The position numbers and the translations under genes are program-made. Below the pieces are notes generated by a model. It had not been told where the DNA came from. It searched no databases and saw only the letters and a list, made by a program, of their open reading frames with translations. A stretch of 64,000 nt of DNA, taken from assembly GCF_026017845.1 (NCBI RefSeq), contig NZ_CP100416.1, forward strand, positions 1,030,553-1,094,552, in the 5' to 3' direction. The stretch comes from Amycolatopsis mediterranei (GTDB lineage: Bacteria > Actinomycetota > Actinomycetes > Mycobacteriales > Pseudonocardiaceae). Shown one piece after another: positions 62,879 through 64,000 of the stretch; position 1 is the stretch's first letter; the number at the start of each line of letters is the position of its first letter.

Positions 62879-64000
62879 ATGGACGCAGACAACGGCCGTG
62901 TGCTGACGGTGCCCCCGGCCGCGGCCTCGTCGGTGGTCGTCGACGGCGCCGCCGCGCCGAAGACCGCCGAAAAGCCCGCGCGGCGCGGGCCGGTCGCGCA
63001 CATCGGCCAGCTCACCGGCATCCGCGCGGTCGCCGCGTTGTGGGTGCTCACCTTCCACTTCCGGCCGGAGCTGCTGAAGGCGTTCGGGTTCCTGTACCCG
63101 CTGGTCCCCGTCTTCAACGTGGGCTACCTCGGGGTGGACCTGTTCTTCGTGCTCAGCGGCTTCATCCTGACCTTGACCCACCTCGACCGGATGGCCGAGA
63201 ACTGGGGACCGAAGAAGATGGCCGGCTTCCTGTGGCTGCGGCTGTCCCGGATCTGGCCGGTGCTGTTCTTCATGCTGCTCGTGTGGGGCGCCTACCACGC
63301 TTTCTCGGTGGAGGCGAACAACGACGGCCGGCTGCAGGCCGCGTTGGACCCGTCCCGCTTCCTGTCGCACGTGTTCCTGGTGCACGCCTGGAGCACGGCC
63401 CACCACGACTGGAACCCGGTCGACTGGTCGCTGAGCGCCGAATGGCTGGCCTACCTGGTCTTCACCGTGCTGGTGGTGATCCTGGCCCGGATGCTCGTCC
63501 ACGTCAGCTCCCGGGCGCTGCTGGTGACGGCCGGAGTGCTCACGGTGCCGATGGTGGTCATCGGCACGGGCTTCCAGGACGGCAGCGACCTGCTGTGGAA
63601 CGGCGACACCATCGTCGCGGGGATCGTCCCGTTGCGGGTGCTCACCGAGTTCTTCGCGGGCGCGGTAGTCGCCCTGCTGGTGATGCGGCACGGTTCGACC
63701 GTGAAGCTGCCCTGGTTCCTGAAGCCGACCACGATCCTGGTGGCGATCGTCGTGGTCGTCTACGCCGTGCAGCGGTGGGACCCGGCGCCGAGGTTCCGCT
63801 TCGACCAGGACTGGCGGATCAACGGCCACCTCATGTGGGGCTCGACCGAGACCGTGGTCGTGGTGCCGCTGTTCCTGCTGCTGATCGGTTCGCTCGCGGT
63901 CAGCCGCCGGGACCCGGCGACCAGGCTGCTGGCCAGCCGGGTGCTGGTGTGGGGTGGGAAGATCTCCTTCTCGCTGTACATGGTGCACTGGCTGTTCCTC
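62879..64000 (+). CDS. Acyltransferase 3 family membrane protein (partial)
   Basis: 374 codons seen; the gene continues past the right edge. ATG at 62879 with AAGGAAG upstream. After a 40-residue cytoplasmic tail, IGQLTGIRAVAALWVLTFHF carries the R-x10-H motif of acyltransferase 3 proteins, and GYLGVDLFFVLSGFILTL and LRLSRIWPVLFF follow as in OafA/OatA. About ten transmembrane segments are visible. Such enzymes O-acylate polysaccharides or peptidoglycan. As last visible gene of the cluster it probably decorates the cluster's glycan. Confidence 0.9.
   Translation, partial: MDADNGRVLTVPPAAASSVVVDGAAAPKTAEKPARRGPVAHIGQLTGIRAVAALWVLTFHFRPELLKAFGFLYPLVPVFNVGYLGVDLFFVLSGFILTLTHLDRMAENWGPKKMAGFLWLRLSRIWPVLFFMLLVWGAYHAFSVEANNDGRLQAALDPSRFLSHVFLVHAWSTAHHDWNPVDWSLSAEWLAYLVFTVLVVILARMLVHVSSRALLVTAGVLTVPMVVIGTGFQDGSDLLWNGDTIVAGIVPLRVLTEFFAGAVVALLVMRHGSTVKLPWFLKPTTILVAIVVVVYAVQRWDPAPRFRFDQDWRINGHLMWGSTETVVVVPLFLLLIGSLAVSRRDPATRLLASRVLVWGGKISFSLYMVHWLFL

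Overview
The window is a high-G+C actinobacterial chromosome segment. Gene content and order point to the Pseudonocardiaceae, most likely Amycolatopsis or a close relative; this is inferred from content, not from a database match. It is gene-dense, uses many GTG starts, has many 1-8 bp gene overlaps, and shows no IS element, tRNA, rRNA, CRISPR array or prophage.

Layout. 1-2003: an ECF sigma factor fused to its own zinc-finger/membrane segment (cut by the left edge) and a degenerate GGDEF protein. 2075-8467: two tandem GT87 membrane mannosyltransferase-like proteins, purK-purE, and two uncharacterised membrane proteins. 8464-16827: an acyl-CoA synthetase, a FadE25-like acyl-CoA dehydrogenase, a truncated alpha/beta hydrolase, a secreted lipase, DUF1206 and DoxX membrane proteins, a TIGR03089 protein and an NmrA-like reductase. 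16820-32165: a cell-envelope block with two LCP ligases, dTDP-rhamnose genes rfbB and rfbD, six glycosyltransferase genes (one a GT2-GT4 fusion, one a WbbL-type rhamnosyltransferase), a mannose-1-phosphate guanylyltransferase-like protein and an AlkA-type glycosylase. 32281-37026 (minus strand): a chain GNAT-fbiA-fbiB-Nudix, then a GntR regulator between two Pro/Gln-rich membrane proteins. The fbi genes indicate coenzyme F420 synthesis. 37085-44413: ferredoxin, then lysine/DAP genes dapC, dapD and dapE, interrupted by a TetR/flavin monooxygenase pair and a CHAD protein. 44658-55948: an exoenzyme region with a DUF3152 metalloprotease-like protein, GH18 chitinase, M28 peptidase, and two copies of a [helix-turn-helix/TPR regulator - M4 protease] cassette. 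56362-57731: two coupled LOG-family genes. 58288-64000: a second glycan cluster (GT4, GT2, large membrane protein, acyltransferase-3) running off the right edge.

From memory of the M. tuberculosis map, purK-purE-fadE25, TIGR03089-LCP-rmlD-wbbL-manB and fbiA-fbiB lie together there around Rv3261-Rv3276, so the left and middle parts appear to be a conserved actinobacterial envelope/F420 neighbourhood. The protease/chitinase region looks accessory.

The most interesting signals are: (1) the duplicated regulator-protease cassettes with a shared 63-bp promoter element, resembling in logic the NprR-NprA arrangement of Bacillus; (2) two DasR-like sites, before the chitinase and before the chitin-binding M4 protease; (3) a recurrent leaderless start pattern (a -10 box 6-7 nt before GTG/ATG) at a dozen genes, including two divergent pairs whose -10 boxes overlap; (4) mirrored intergenic repeat arrays at 44421-44535 and 54537-54660; (5) clean palindromic operators at 15945-15967 and 39451-39479.
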